This document shows, in pieces, positions 33,369 through 41,970 of a stretch of DNA of 64,000 nt. Within the stretch, counting starts at the first letter, position 1. Every line of letters begins with the position of its first letter. The notes under the pieces were generated by a model that was not told where the DNA came from, ran no database searches, and saw only the letters and a list, made by a program, of their open reading frames with translations. Origin of the DNA: Treponema saccharophilum DSM 2985 (GTDB taxonomy: Bacteria > Spirochaetota > Spirochaetia > Treponematales > Treponemataceae). The stretch is taken from contig NZ_AGRW01000052.1 in assembly GCF_000255555.1 (NCBI RefSeq), forward strand, positions 62,001 through 126,000, in the 5' to 3' direction. Made by a program: the position numbers and the translations under genes.

Positions 33369-33780
33369 GTGCGGGCGACTGTCACTTTTTTCCTTTGGCT
33401 CTGTCTGGATTTTCAGTGGATACATGATTTTTAGCGTCATTTTAAGAGATTGTCACACGGATTCGAGATTCCTAACGGAATCTCTTTTGAATGAAAAACG
33501 CGGGATGAAGAATCTCTACAAGGTTGTTCATCATGACAGGCTCTAAATCAACCGTTTTTTCAGACAGAGCCTTTCCTTTCCCGTAGGTCTCCTCGATTTC
33601 TTGTATCTAACTGCCTGCGTCCATGCGGGGCGACTGTCACTTTTTCGCTTTTCCGTAGGTCTTCTCGATTTCTCGTATTTGGTCGCGGAGCGCGGCGGCT
33701 TGTTCGTACTCTGGCGCTCGGCGCGTCCGTGCGCCTCGCTGTTGAGTACGGGCTGCCCGCGTCCGTGCGGGCGACTGTCA
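33369..33780 (-). repeat. Tandem duplications of the uvrB 3' end
   Basis: The last codons, stop and trailing hairpin of uvrB recur downstream of it. The copy with stop at 33637-33639 reads E-Y-E-Q-A-A-A-L-R-D-Q-I-R-E-I-E-K-T-Y then G-K-A-K-K and stop, against the real uvrB end E-Y-E-Q-A-A-A-I-R-D-Q-I-R then E-I-E-E-T-Y-G-K-G-K-N. A shorter third copy (stop at 33382-33384) reads I-Q-E-I-E-E-T-Y-G-K-G-K-K once the inserted MITE (33397-33571) is removed. The stops are 141 bp and, without the MITE, 72 bp apart. The tail GCGGGCGACTGTCA recurs at each copy. Confidence 0.8.
33397..33571. mobile_element. MITE-like element, copy 1 (175 bp)
   Basis: Terminal inverted repeats GGCTCTGTCTG and CAGACAGAGCC match perfectly for 11 bp. 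The element is flanked by identical 8-bp direct repeats TTTCCTTT (33389-33396 and 33572-33579), so it transposed here. Inside is a perfect 8-bp hairpin GAGATTCC-taac-GGAATCTC (33465-33484) shared with copy 2. It has no transposase gene. It interrupts the outermost uvrB 3'-end duplicate. GG-initial ends and 8-bp duplications are like those of the ISL3 family (inference). Confidence 0.8.
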
Positions 33781-35784
33781 GTTTTTGCCTTTGCCGTAGG
33801 TTTCTTCGATTTCGCGTATCTGGTCGCGAATGGCGGCGGCTTGTTCGTACTCAAGCCGGTCGGCGCAGTCGGACATTTCTTTTTTGAGCGCGTCGATGAG
33901 TTTTTTTCGCTGCTTGGCGTCGAAGAGGTTCGCGCTTTTTTTGAGGAAGCCCAGCTCCACCTCGGCGTTCTCCTCGGCGTCCTGCTGCTGCCGGACGAGG
34001 ATGTCCTGCACCGCCTTCGAGACCGTGTGCGGCGTGACCCCGTGCTCCTCGTTCCACTTCTGCTGGATTTCGCGCCGTCTTTTCGTCTCGCCGACCGCCT
34101 CTTTTATCGCGGGCGTCATCACGTCCGCGTACATCACGACGGTGCCGTTCTCGTTCCTCGCCGCGCGTCCTATTATCTGGATGAGGCTCGTCGTTGAGCG
34201 GAGAAAGCCGATTTTGTCCGCGTCGAGTATTGCGATGAAGCTCACCTCGGGAAGGTCGATTCCCTCGCGGAGAAGGTTGATTCCGATGAGGACGTCGATT
34301 TCTCCGGTGCGCAGGGCTTTCAGGATTTCCACGCGCTCGAACGTGTCGATTTCCGAGTGGATGTACTTCACCTTCATGTCCAGTCCGAGCAGGTAGTCGG
34401 TCAAATCCTCCGCCATCTTCTTCGTCAGCGTCAGGATGAGGCTCCGCTCTCCCTTCTCGATTCTCGCGGCAACCTCGCGCCTGATGTCCTCCATCTGCCC
34501 CTCGCTCGGGCGCACGTCAATCAGCGGGTCCAAAAGCCCTGTCGGGCGGATTATCTGCTCGACGACCTGCGTGCTCCGCTCGATTTCCTCCTTCCTCGGC
34601 GTCGCGGTGACGTAGATTACCTGGTTGAGCTTCTTCTCGAATTCCTCGATTTTGAGCGGCCTGTTGTCGAGAGCGGATGGAAGGCGGAACCCGAAGTCGA
34701 CGAGATTCTGTTTGCGGCTCCGGTCCCCTTCATACATCGCGCCGATTTGCGGGGACGTGACGTGCGCCTCGTCCATCATGCACAGAAAGTCGTCGGGAAA
34801 GTAGTGGAGGAGCGTCGCCGGCGGCTCCCCGCTTTTCCTTCCCGAAATCGGCCCCGAGTAGTTCTCGATTCCGGAGCAGTATCCCATCTCCTTCATCATC
34901 TCGATGTCGTACGTCGTCCGCGTCTTGAGCCGCTCCGCCTCGAGGATTTTTCCCTGCGCGCGGAGGACTTCCAGCCGCTCCTCAAGCTCCGCCTCAATAT
35001 GCTCCGTCGCGGAGACGAGCGCGTCGTGCGGGACGACGAAGTGCTTCGCGGGGTAGAACTGCATCTCGTCCAGCTCCTCCTCGGTCTCCCGCGTCACGAC
35101 GTTGAACCGCCGAATCCGCGCAACCTCGTCGAATTCCAGCTCGATTCTGTACGCGGTGTCCGTCTCCATGTACGGCGGATAGACCTCTATCACGTCGCCC
35201 CTCACGCGGAAATTTCCCCGGTCCATCGCCATGTCGTTCCTCGTGTACTGTATCGAGCAGAGGTCGCGCTCGAATTTCCTGATGTCGAGGAGCTCGCCCT
35301 TCTCGATGTGGACGCGCATTTCCTTGTACAAGTCCGGCATTCCGAGCCCGTATATGCACGACACCGTCGCCACGACAATCACGTCGCGCCGTTCCATGAG
35401 CGAGTACGTCGCCTTGAGGCGGAGCGCGTCGATTTCCTTGTTCGTCGCCGCGTCCTTCTCGATGTAGAGGTCTCGCGCGGGAACGTACGCCTCTGGCTGG
35501 TAGTAGTCGTAGTAGGAGACGAAATATTCGACCGCGTTGTCCGGGAAGAACGACTTGAACTCGCGGTAGAGCTGCGCCGAAAGCGTCTTGTTGTGGCTGA
35601 TGATGAGCGTCGGGCGCTGCACCTTCTCGATTATCTTCGCCATCGTGAACGTTTTCCCGCTGCCCGTCACGCCCTTGAGCGTCTGGTAGCGGTCACCGCG
35701 GAGGAATCCCTCCGAAAGCTTTTCGATTGCCTCAGCCTGGTCGCCCGAAGGCTCGTACGGCGAGACGACATGGAATTTTCTCAT
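33778..35784 (-). CDS. uvrB: Excinuclease ABC subunit B
   Basis: UvrB verifies DNA lesions with UvrA and positions UvrC for incision. At 668 residues it has the normal length. Landmarks: N-terminal F-H-V-V-S-P-Y-E-P-S-G-D-Q, Walker A G-V-T-G-S-G-K-T, the beta-hairpin Y-Y-D-Y-Y-Q-P-E-A-Y, DEAH-like D-E-A-H, motif VI Q-I-I-G-R-A-A-R-N, and the C-terminal UVR domain E-Y-E-Q-A-A-A-I-R-D. The frame opens upstream at 35853, but the -10 box lies there, so the start is 35784. It is convergent with rpmB; duplicates of its 3' end lie between them. Confidence 0.95.
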   Translation of the reverse strand: MRKFHVVSPYEPSGDQAEAIEKLSEGFLRGDRYQTLKGVTGSGKTFTMAKIIEKVQRPTLIISHNKTLSAQLYREFKSFFPDNAVEYFVSYYDYYQPEAYVPARDLYIEKDAATNKEIDALRLKATYSLMERRDVIVVATVSCIYGLGMPDLYKEMRVHIEKGELLDIRKFERDLCSIQYTRNDMAMDRGNFRVRGDVIEVYPPYMETDTAYRIELEFDEVARIRRFNVVTRETEEELDEMQFYPAKHFVVPHDALVSATEHIEAELEERLEVLRAQGKILEAERLKTRTTYDIEMMKEMGYCSGIENYSGPISGRKSGEPPATLLHYFPDDFLCMMDEAHVTSPQIGAMYEGDRSRKQNLVDFGFRLPSALDNRPLKIEEFEKKLNQVIYVTATPRKEEIERSTQVVEQIIRPTGLLDPLIDVRPSEGQMEDIRREVAARIEKGERSLILTLTKKMAEDLTDYLLGLDMKVKYIHSEIDTFERVEILKALRTGEIDVLIGINLLREGIDLPEVSFIAILDADKIGFLRSTTSLIQIIGRAARNENGTVVMYADVMTPAIKEAVGETKRRREIQQKWNEEHGVTPHTVSKAVQDILVRQQQDAEENAEVELGFLKKSANLFDAKQRKKLIDALKKEMSDCADRLEYEQAAAIRDQIREIEETYGKGKN

Positions 35785-35796
35785 GCAAAAAGTATA
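35784..35796 (-). promoter_or_regulatory. Leaderless promoter of uvrB
   Basis: Minus strand TATACT at 35796-35791, then 6 nt to the ATG at 35784. No Shine-Dalgarno. A TTGCCG lies 19 bp upstream of the -10. Confidence 0.6.
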
Positions 35797-36119
35797 GGGC
35801 GGGGCGGGGGAATTCGGCAAGAAGCGGCGGCGCGCTGTTGCGGCATTGTTCAAATCCTCGGGATTGATAAACGGAGTTTCGTTGCAGCGGCTTCCTCCGT
35901 CATCGCTGTGCTGCGCGATACGAACGGCTGGATGTCAAAGTCGCGATTGCTTTCCGTGGCATTTTCATGCTTCTCCTCCTTCCGTTTTTCGGATTTTTTC
36001 CATTTCCGCCGTGAAAGCTGCACAAACGTGCTCCACAAAAAAAAGCAAACAGGCGAGCGTTTAGCGTATTTTTACGGTGGAGAATTTGTCGGAGGGAAAA
36101 TCGCGCGACTTGTTTCCGC
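35797..36119. other. Intergenic region upstream of uvrB
   Basis: About 320 bp with no convincing gene. A minus-strand 22-codon ORF (35900-35968) follows a good GGAGGAG, and an overlapping frame of 62 codons covers 35850-36038. Neither resembles a known family. It may be decayed coding sequence. Confidence 0.3.
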
Positions 36120-36120
36120 A

Positions 36121-36148
36121 AAAAAAACTCCGGGACAGAATCCCGGAG
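36121..36148 (-). terminator. Rho-independent terminator of the KaiC-like gene
   Basis: CTCCGGGA/TCCCGGAG 8-bp perfect stem with a 5-base loop and seven T residues on the minus strand. Confidence 0.9.
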
Positions 36149-36170
36149 CCGTTCCCTTATAAAGGGGCGA

Positions 36171-36851
36171 TTAGTTCTTCGTCAAAAGGGACGTCTTTGT
36201 CTCAAGCTTGAGGCCTGTTGAGATGTCCTTCTTGTCGTGAATCTTGAGCACGTCGAGCGCGACGCTGTCGTTCTTCTGGCTGAGGTGGACGACAGCCGCG
36301 AAATACTTCTCGAATGTGGCCGGAACCGAATCGGAGAGCTTGTCGCCGTCTGCCGTAGCAGCCGTCCAGATTGTGACTTTCTCTGCGGCAGCGTACTGCG
36401 CGACCGCGTTGATGTCGCCTTCAGTGACTTTCGTGAAGTCGATTCCGTCCATCACGACGCCCGAGACAGCGATTCCGCCGGCTTTGAGCGCGTTGAGTGT
36501 GTTGACGACCTTCGAAAGCGTGAAGTTGTCGAGGGAGAAGTTGAGAATCGTCCTCTTTGAGACGACGTCGCTCTTGAGCTCCTCGCTGTTGCCGACATTC
36601 TTCTTCTTGGAAATCTCCGTGAAAATCGTGTCGTACCAGTAGATGACGTTCGAAGAGTGGATGTCGAATGTGACGTGGATCAGCTGCTTGTCCTGAAGAA
36701 GCGTGTCCATTCCGAACTGCACCAGAACGGATGTCTTTCCGAGTCCCTTCTTGGATGTGACGAGACCGAGCTCACCTGCTTTGAGTCCGCCGTCTGTGGC
36801 AGCATCAAAAAGACGAACTGGGCTTTTCTCATAAAGATCCTGTTTTACCAT
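36171..36851 (-). CDS. RecA/KaiC-like P-loop ATPase
   Basis: A 226-residue single-domain protein built like the RecA/KaiC core. L-F-D-A-A-T-D-G-G-L-K-A-G-E-L-G-L-V precedes a P-loop S-K-K-G-L-G-K-T in which the first Gly of GxxGxGKT is Ser. A Walker B-like strand reads S-G-V-V-M-D-G-I-D-F. No DNA-binding or second domain is visible. The start is set by AAGGAGC before 36851; the earlier in-frame ATG lacks a site. It lies directly downstream of EF-G on the same strand and has its own terminator. The role is unknown, and ATP binding is likely but the loop is atypical. Confidence 0.65.
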   Translation of the reverse strand: MVKQDLYEKSPVRLFDAATDGGLKAGELGLVTSKKGLGKTSVLVQFGMDTLLQDKQLIHVTFDIHSSNVIYWYDTIFTEISKKKNVGNSEELKSDVVSKRTILNFSLDNFTLSKVVNTLNALKAGGIAVSGVVMDGIDFTKVTEGDINAVAQYAAAEKVTIWTAATADGDKLSDSVPATFEKYFAAVVHLSQKNDSVALDVLKIHDKKDISTGLKLETKTSLLTKN

Positions 36852-36953
36852 ACAGTAAGCTCCTTTGTTGTGCATAGAATCACAGGCGGAACGAAGCGCC
36901 CCGCCTGCATTTTTTATGAAACTCCGATAGTTCCCTTTTTGGGAGCGCCCGGG

Positions 36954-39038
36954 TTAGTTAGCCTTTCTCTCTTCCTGGTACTTCTTCTTAAGCTCTGAAG
37001 CGACTGCCTCCGGAACCTGACCGTACTTGAGGAATTCCATCGTGAACTCGGCTTTTCCCTGCGTTGAAGAGCGGAGAATTGTCGAGAAGCCGAACATCTC
37101 GGAAAGCGGAACCTCGGCGTTGACGACTGACATGTTGTTCTCATCGGTAGATTCGAGGATGACTCCGCGCCTCTGGTTGATAAGACCGAACATGTTTCCC
37201 TGGAATTCAGTCGGACCCTCGATGGAGACCTTCATAATCGGTTCGAGGATAACCGGCTTCGCCTTCTCGTAAGCTTCGCGGAAAGCGCCGATTGCCGCAG
37301 TCTGGAACGCGATGTCCGAAGAGTCGACCGGGTGGAACTGACCATCGTTGATGGTGCATTTTACGCCGACAACCGGAGCGCCGATGAGGGAACCCTTCTC
37401 CATTGCGCGGCGGAAGCCCTTGTCGCAAGACGGAATGTACTCGTTCGGGATTGCGCCGCCCTTGATGGCGTCAACAAACTCGTAGTCTTTGTCCGCGAGC
37501 GGCTCCATGAAGCCTGCGACGCGTCCGTACTGACCTGAACCACCAGTCTGCTTTTTGTGCGTGTAGTTGAACGGAGCCTGAACCTTGATTGACTCGCGGT
37601 AAGCTACCTTCGGCGGTGTTACTTCGACTTCGCACTTGTACTCGCGCTTCATGCGCTCGACGTAGACTGCGAGGTGGAGCTCACCCATACCCTTGATGAT
37701 TGTCTCGTTCGACTCGGGGTCAAGCTCTGTCTGGAACGTCGGGTCTTCCTTCGTGAAGCGGTTGAGAGCCTTCGCGAAGTTCGCTGCCATTGACTTGTCC
37801 TTCGGCTTGATGGCCTGAGAGATAACCGGCTTCGGAACGAACATCGAAGTCATTGCGACGTTGATGCCCTCTGCGCAGAATGTATCGCCTGAAGCGCAAT
37901 CAACGCCGAACAGAGCGCAGATGTCGCCCGGCTCGCCGACCTGGATATCTTCCATGGCGGCAGAGTTCATGCGGACAAGGCGTCCGACCTTGAATCTCTT
38001 CTTCGTGCGGACGTTCGTGAGCTCCGCGCCCTTGGGAAGGCGTCCCTGGTAGATGCGGATGTATGTGAGCTGTCCGAACTGTCCGTCGTCGAGCTTGAAT
38101 GCCAAAGCCACGCACGGCTTGTCGGGCACGTTGAAAAGCTCAACCTGCTCCTCGTTCTTGTCGAGGTCGAGGCCGTAGTTGTGGACTTCGGTCGGGTTCG
38201 GGAGGTAGCGGAGGACGCCGTCGAGAAGCGGCTGGATACCCTTGTTGACGTGGGCAGAACCGCAGAAGACGCCGACGAACTGTTCCGCGAGCGTTCCCGC
38301 GCGGATAGCCCTGATGAGCATTTCTTCCGGAACTTCCTTTCCGTCGAGGATTGTCTCCATAAGCTCGTCATCGAAGTTCGATGCCGCGTCGAGCAGCTCC
38401 TCGCGGTACTTGTCGGCATCAGCCTTCATGTGCGCCGGAATTTCTGCATAGCGGAGGTTCTCGCCGTTGTCGCCGTCGAAGTAGATTGCCTTCATTCCGA
38501 CGAGGTCTACGACACCTTCGAGTTTGTCCTCGAGTCCAATCGGAAGCTCGACCATGTGCGAGTTGAGACCGAGCTTGTCGCGGAGCTGTCCGCAAACGCG
38601 TATCGGGTTCGCGCCCTGGCGGTCGCACTTGTTGACGAACGCGATGCGGGGTACATGATACCTTTTGAGCTGGCGGTCAACGGTGATTGACTGCGACTGA
38701 ACTCCCGCAACTGCGCAGAGAATCATGATGGCGCCGTCGAGAACGCGGAGCGAGCGCTCGACCTCAACAGTGAAGTCGACGTGTCCTGGGGTGTCAATCA
38801 AGTTGATAGTCGTGTCTTTCCACTGTACCTGTGTCGCTGCTGACTGGATTGTGATTCCGCGCTCGCGCTCCAGCTCCATGTTGTCCATTACAGCACCGAC
38901 ACCGTCCTTTCCTCGGACTTCGTGAATCTGGTGGATCTTGTTGCAGTAGAACAAGATACGCTCTGATGTAGTAGTCTTACCAGAGTCAATGTGGGCACTG
39001 ATACCGATATTACGAACTTTGGTAATATCAAAAGCCAT
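36954..39038 (-). CDS. fusA: Elongation factor G, spirochaete/mitochondrial type
   Basis: A translational GTPase of 694 residues. G1 is A-H-I-D-S-G-K-T-T, with Ser where classic bacterial EF-G has Ala, as in mitochondrial EF-G1. G2 contains [10 protein letters not shown]3 is D-T-P-G-H-V-D-F and G4 is N-K-C-D. Domains II-V are complete to V-A-S-E-L-K-K-K-Y. Spirochaetes carry two such factors, a translocase (EFG1-like) and a recycling factor (EFG2-like); the [13 protein letters not shown] segment favours the EFG1-like translocase. AGAGAGG precedes the ATG, and the leader is about 70 nt with small hairpins. Confidence 0.9.
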   Translation of the reverse strand: MAFDITKVRNIGISAHIDSGKTTTSERILFYCNKIHQIHEVRGKDGVGAVMDNMELERERGITIQSAATQVQWKDTTINLIDTPGHVDFTVEVERSLRVLDGAIMILCAVAGVQSQSITVDRQLKRYHVPRIAFVNKCDRQGANPIRVCGQLRDKLGLNSHMVELPIGLEDKLEGVVDLVGMKAIYFDGDNGENLRYAEIPAHMKADADKYREELLDAASNFDDELMETILDGKEVPEEMLIRAIRAGTLAEQFVGVFCGSAHVNKGIQPLLDGVLRYLPNPTEVHNYGLDLDKNEEQVELFNVPDKPCVALAFKLDDGQFGQLTYIRIYQGRLPKGAELTNVRTKKRFKVGRLVRMNSAAMEDIQVGEPGDICALFGVDCASGDTFCAEGINVAMTSMFVPKPVISQAIKPKDKSMAANFAKALNRFTKEDPTFQTELDPESNETIIKGMGELHLAVYVERMKREYKCEVEVTPPKVAYRESIKVQAPFNYTHKKQTGGSGQYGRVAGFMEPLADKDYEFVDAIKGGAIPNEYIPSCDKGFRRAMEKGSLIGAPVVGVKCTINDGQFHPVDSSDIAFQTAAIGAFREAYEKAKPVILEPIMKVSIEGPTEFQGNMFGLINQRRGVILESTDENNMSVVNAEVPLSEMFGFSTILRSSTQGKAEFTMEFLKYGQVPEAVASELKKKYQEERKAN

Positions 39039-39163
39039 ATTGTTTACCTCTCTAAAAAGATTTTCTCAATTCCGACAGATGTCTGTAGATTTCTACAAAT
39101 ATAAAGGAAATCCGTTCGTTTATCAACAAATTCTCAGAGAGGCGGCGCGTGCGGGCGAAAAAT

Positions 39164-40603
39164 TCAGAACGGGAGCGTGAGCGCGAATTTCGCGTCAGCC
39201 CGAGTGCTTTTCGTCCTCGCCGAGAATGAGAGCGCGACGGTGTCCGACGAGCGCACCCCTCCGTCCTTCCATTCCGCGCTGAAGGAATTCCGCACGGAAA
39301 CCGAGCGCGATTTTCCAGGGGATGCCGAGAACGACGCGGAGAATTCCGTGCTTTCGTCGCGGAATTTCGCTCCTGCCGAGAATTCGGCGCGTATCTTCTC
39401 CGAGGAAAGCTGCGCCGAGAGCGAGAACGAGTCGTACCGGTCGGGCATCGCCGATTTCGTCGTCGGGTTTCCCGAAATGAGTATGTTCGCCGCCGTGAAA
39501 TCGCCCCTTAGCCCGAGCTGCCCGCGCTCCCATTCGGCGGCCGCCCGAATTTTTCCGACGCCGAGCTTCTCCGCGCTTTTCGTCGCCGCGACTTTCTCCG
39601 CGCCCATGGCGCAGAGCCCGAGCCTGATGTATGACAGCGCGCCCTTCCATCCGCCGGCTTCGAGCAGTATCTGCGGCGCGAGCGAGAGCTGCGATGTCGT
39701 CCTGACGACGGAGGAGCCTTGCCCGATGAGTGGCGCCGCCTTCGGGGACGTTCCTGCCGTCGGGATCGAGAAGAACGAGGCGTCGAGGAGAACGTTCCCG
39801 AACGCTGTCCTCCCGTCGAGCTTCATCCATGCGCACGGCGGCCCGAACGGGGACTCGTGGAGGGCAAAACGCGCGACCGCTTTGAGGACGGGCGACATGA
39901 GCGCGCATTCCGCCATCGCCGCCGCCATGAATTTCCCGTCGAACTGCGCGCCCGCCTTTTTGAGCGTCGCCGAGCCGTTCTCCACGAAAAAACGGGACGC
40001 CGTGAGCGATGCAGTGAGCGACGCGTTCTTCCGTAGTTTTGCACACGTCGAGAACGATGCCGCCGCGTCCATCTCCTCGTCGAGCATGAATTCAGCCTTC
40101 ATCAGCCTGGAAGGGGACGTCGCGGAGAGCGTCGCCGAAAGCGGTTTTTGTGCCGAGGTGAGCGTCGGGAGCGCCGTTCCCGTCCCGCATTTGAGCGAGA
40201 GCGATTTCGCCAGCGGGTTCGCGATTGCGGAGGGGGTGGGGTTCCTGATTTTTGAGAGGGAGTCGGAGAATGTGTTCGTTCCTGCCTTCGCGCCGATTTT
40301 CGCGCCGGCCGCCTCCTCCTCTATGCCGAGCCCGAACCGCGGATTTCTCACGCTTTCCGCGAGTATGTCCGCCCCGTCGCCGGGAAGCGCTGTTTTCGGC
40401 ACGGAAAGGAAAAGGCGCGCGTCTGCCCCGTTCCATCGGGCGCGGATTCCCGCATCGGCCTCCGCCTTGTGCGCTGGGGTGCGGGCGTTCCCGTCTGGCA
40501 GAAAATACGCGCACGACGATTTGAATTCGATGCTGCGGGAATTCTCTGGGTAAGCGGGGAAAAGAGAAGCGGCAATGAATATGAGAAGTGCTTTGTTCAT
40601 CAT
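39164..40603 (-). CDS. Probable outer-membrane beta-barrel protein
   Basis: A 479-residue product with a signal-like N-terminus (M-N-K-A-L-L-I-F-I-A-A-S-L-F, cut near residue 20) and a C-terminus ending F-A-L-T-L-P-F. Many short segments alternate polar and hydrophobic residues, as in beta-barrels; the protein is rich in Ala/Ser/Lys. I recognise no family. The opposite strand is also open for 458 codons (39177-40553), but it has no signal peptide, and the minus frame fits the direction of the fliS unit. No clear Shine-Dalgarno: the start codon abuts a 15-bp hairpin. Confidence 0.55.
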   Translation of the reverse strand: MMNKALLIFIAASLFPAYPENSRSIEFKSSCAYFLPDGNARTPAHKAEADAGIRARWNGADARLFLSVPKTALPGDGADILAESVRNPRFGLGIEEEAAGAKIGAKAGTNTFSDSLSKIRNPTPSAIANPLAKSLSLKCGTGTALPTLTSAQKPLSATLSATSPSRLMKAEFMLDEEMDAAASFSTCAKLRKNASLTASLTASRFFVENGSATLKKAGAQFDGKFMAAAMAECALMSPVLKAVARFALHESPFGPPCAWMKLDGRTAFGNVLLDASFFSIPTAGTSPKAAPLIGQGSSVVRTTSQLSLAPQILLEAGGWKGALSYIRLGLCAMGAEKVAATKSAEKLGVGKIRAAAEWERGQLGLRGDFTAANILISGNPTTKSAMPDRYDSFSLSAQLSSEKIRAEFSAGAKFRDESTEFSASFSASPGKSRSVSVRNSFSAEWKDGGVRSSDTVALSFSARTKSTRADAKFALTLPF

Positions 40604-40606
40604 GAA

Positions 40607-40659
40607 CTGAAATTTCCGCGCGGGACTGCGTTTTTTTCAAAAATGCGCGGAAATTTCAG
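40607..40659. promoter_or_regulatory. 15-bp inverted repeat abutting a start codon
   Basis: CTGAAATTTCCGCGC (40607-40621) and GCGCGGAAATTTCAG (40645-40659) are perfect complements with a 23-base loop. On the minus strand the hairpin ends 3 nt before the ATG at 40603. There is no T-run after it, so it could control translation of the membrane protein or process the upstream fliS transcript. Confidence 0.5.
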
Positions 40660-40686
40660 TCCATGCCGTGTTTTTGTGCGGGCTTT

Positions 40687-41163
40687 TCAGCCCTCTATCG
40701 AAATCATCGAGCCGGTCGGGCGCTCTGCGTATACGGAGCGCAGCCCGCGGTATGGATTCGAGGAGGCGAACGCGTTTATCTGCGATTTCAGCTCCGTCAT
40801 GCGCGACTGCAGAAGCTGCCTGTTTCTTTCGTTCTGGAGCAGGACTTTCTGCTGCAGGTTGTCCAGGTCGTTCTGAATCTGCGCGATTGAGCTGTCTCCC
40901 GCGCCGGATTTCGTCTCGTAAAGCGCCTGCATCGGGACGATGACCTTCTGGAGGCTCCTGATATTGCTCACAATCTGGTTTTCCAGCGCGGTGTGCGCCT
41001 CGAGCGAGTCGGTGTCGTCCGCCTCAATCCGCTCGTGCTGTTTTTCCAGGACAATCAGGTATTCCTGAAATTTCTCGCGCTGCTGCTCGAGCAGGGTTCT
41101 GAACCGCTTGAGGATTGCGATTCTCTCCTCAAGCTCCTCCTGCGTCAAATCTTCTTTCTTCAT
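40687..41163 (-). CDS. FlgN-like flagellar chaperone (putative)
   Basis: A 158-residue, almost wholly helical, coiled-coil protein (E-E-L-E-E-R-I-A-I-L, Q-R-E-K-F-Q-E-Y-L, N-Q-I-V-S-N-I-R-S-L) with a disordered C-terminus containing P-Y-R-G-L-R-S-V-Y. Length, helical content and position directly after fliS fit a FlgN-type export chaperone for hook-associated proteins; sequence similarity alone is weak. A GTG at 41169 is an alternative start; ATG at 41163 is used here. It shares the fliS transcript with a gap of about 24 bp. Confidence 0.55.
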   Translation of the reverse strand: MKKEDLTQEELEERIAILKRFRTLLEQQREKFQEYLIVLEKQHERIEADDTDSLEAHTALENQIVSNIRSLQKVIVPMQALYETKSGAGDSSIAQIQNDLDNLQQKVLLQNERNRQLLQSRMTELKSQINAFASSNPYRGLRSVYAERPTGSMISIEG

Positions 41164-41187
41164 GTTCACATCCGGACCGTCAGGCCG

Positions 41188-41625
41188 CTATCCTTGTATG
41201 TTGACGACGGGCTGGGCGATGTTCGTCGCTGTCGTCGTCGTCGCCGCCGTCTCCCATGCGCCCGTGAGCTGTCTCATCATGTCCAAGACGAACTGGAGCT
41301 TTTTCCTGTCCTTGTTGATGGACGCCGTCGTCAGCTCGTGGTTGAAGTAGATGTAGAGCGACATGAGGTTGTTGGAGATGTCCCCCACGTCCATGTTGAG
41401 CGACGCCTGAAGCTCGCCGATTATTTCCTGCGCCTTGAGGACGTGCTTGCCGTACTTCTCGATAAGCGGCGCCGCAATCTTCCCGTCCGCTCCGAAGCAC
41501 GCGTCGGCTGCGGTCAGCTCCTTGACCGCGCCCCTGTAGAGCATGACGACGAGCGAGCCCTGGCTCGCAGTCTTTATTCCCGTGCTTTGATACGCCGCAT
41601 ACGGGTTCCTTGTACCGAATGGCAT
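41188..41625 (-). CDS. fliS: Flagellin export chaperone FliS
   Basis: FliS binds the flagellin C-terminus and keeps it unfolded for export. The 145-residue product begins N-P-Y-A-A-Y-Q-S-T-G-I, then Q-G-S-L-V-V-M-L-Y-R-G-A-V-K, a helix with K-A-Q-E-I-I-G-E-L-Q-A-S-L-N and the closing L-T-G-A-W-E-T, all typical of FliS. GGGAGGG before 41625 fixes the start; the frame opens at 41649. A Thr-rich C-terminal tail is unusual. Presence implies periplasmic flagella. Confidence 0.9.
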   Translation of the reverse strand: MPFGTRNPYAAYQSTGIKTASQGSLVVMLYRGAVKELTAADACFGADGKIAAPLIEKYGKHVLKAQEIIGELQASLNMDVGDISNNLMSLYIYFNHELTTASINKDRKKLQFVLDMMRQLTGAWETAATTTTATNIAQPVVNIQG

Positions 41626-41817
41626 TTTTTCCCTCCCGAAAAATAACATAACGGAATCGCCCTGCTTTTCGCGCGGGGATTCTCATCAGCCAAGAATGAA
41701 TATAGTAACCGCTCTGAATTTCGGCATAACGGCGGCCTGTCTTAAGTGCGCCCGGAAAACCGTTCCCGAGGGCGCGTTTTCCGCTCTTTCCGATAGGCGG
41801 AATTTTCTATATATTAA

Positions 41818-41848
41818 ACCTGTCCGGAAAGTCGTGTTTCGGAACAGA
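41818..41848. repeat. Dispersed CTGTTCGG-type hairpin, copy 3
   Basis: CTGTCCGGAAA with TTTCGGAACAG forms an imperfect hairpin in the fliS-ftsH gap. The sequence that follows (TAAAATGCG then GTTCGG) aligns with copy 2 at 29712. Confidence 0.5.
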
Positions 41849-41956
41849 TTGCCGTAAAATGCGGCGTTCGGAATTGCCGAAAGTTCTTGTTTTATGGGAA
41901 TGGTGTTGTTGGGATGCTGGGGCCGCAAGGTTCCATCCGTGCGCATATTTTACTTT

Positions 41957-41970
41957 GGAGTTGGAAATTG
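41957..41970 (+). promoter_or_regulatory. Shine-Dalgarno that selects a TTG start for ftsH
   Basis: GGAG at 41957-41960 stands 7 nt before TTG at 41968. The upstream in-frame ATGs (41887, 41914) lack a site and would add residues unlike the FtsH N-terminus. Confidence 0.55.

Noticed and set aside
33543-33854. Minus-strand 103-codon ORF with internal peptide repeats beside uvrB
   Set aside because: Its repeats are the out-of-frame reading of the duplicated uvrB tail, not a real repeat protein.
39061-39130. Small hairpins in the EF-G leader as a possible riboswitch
   Set aside because: The stems are only 5-6 bp and there is no terminator or known riboswitch core.
39177-40553. Plus-strand ORF of 458 codons opposite the outer-membrane gene
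   Set aside because: No Shine-Dalgarno, no signal peptide and no family resemblance. The minus frame has a signal peptide, a barrel-like C-terminus and the same direction as the fliS unit.
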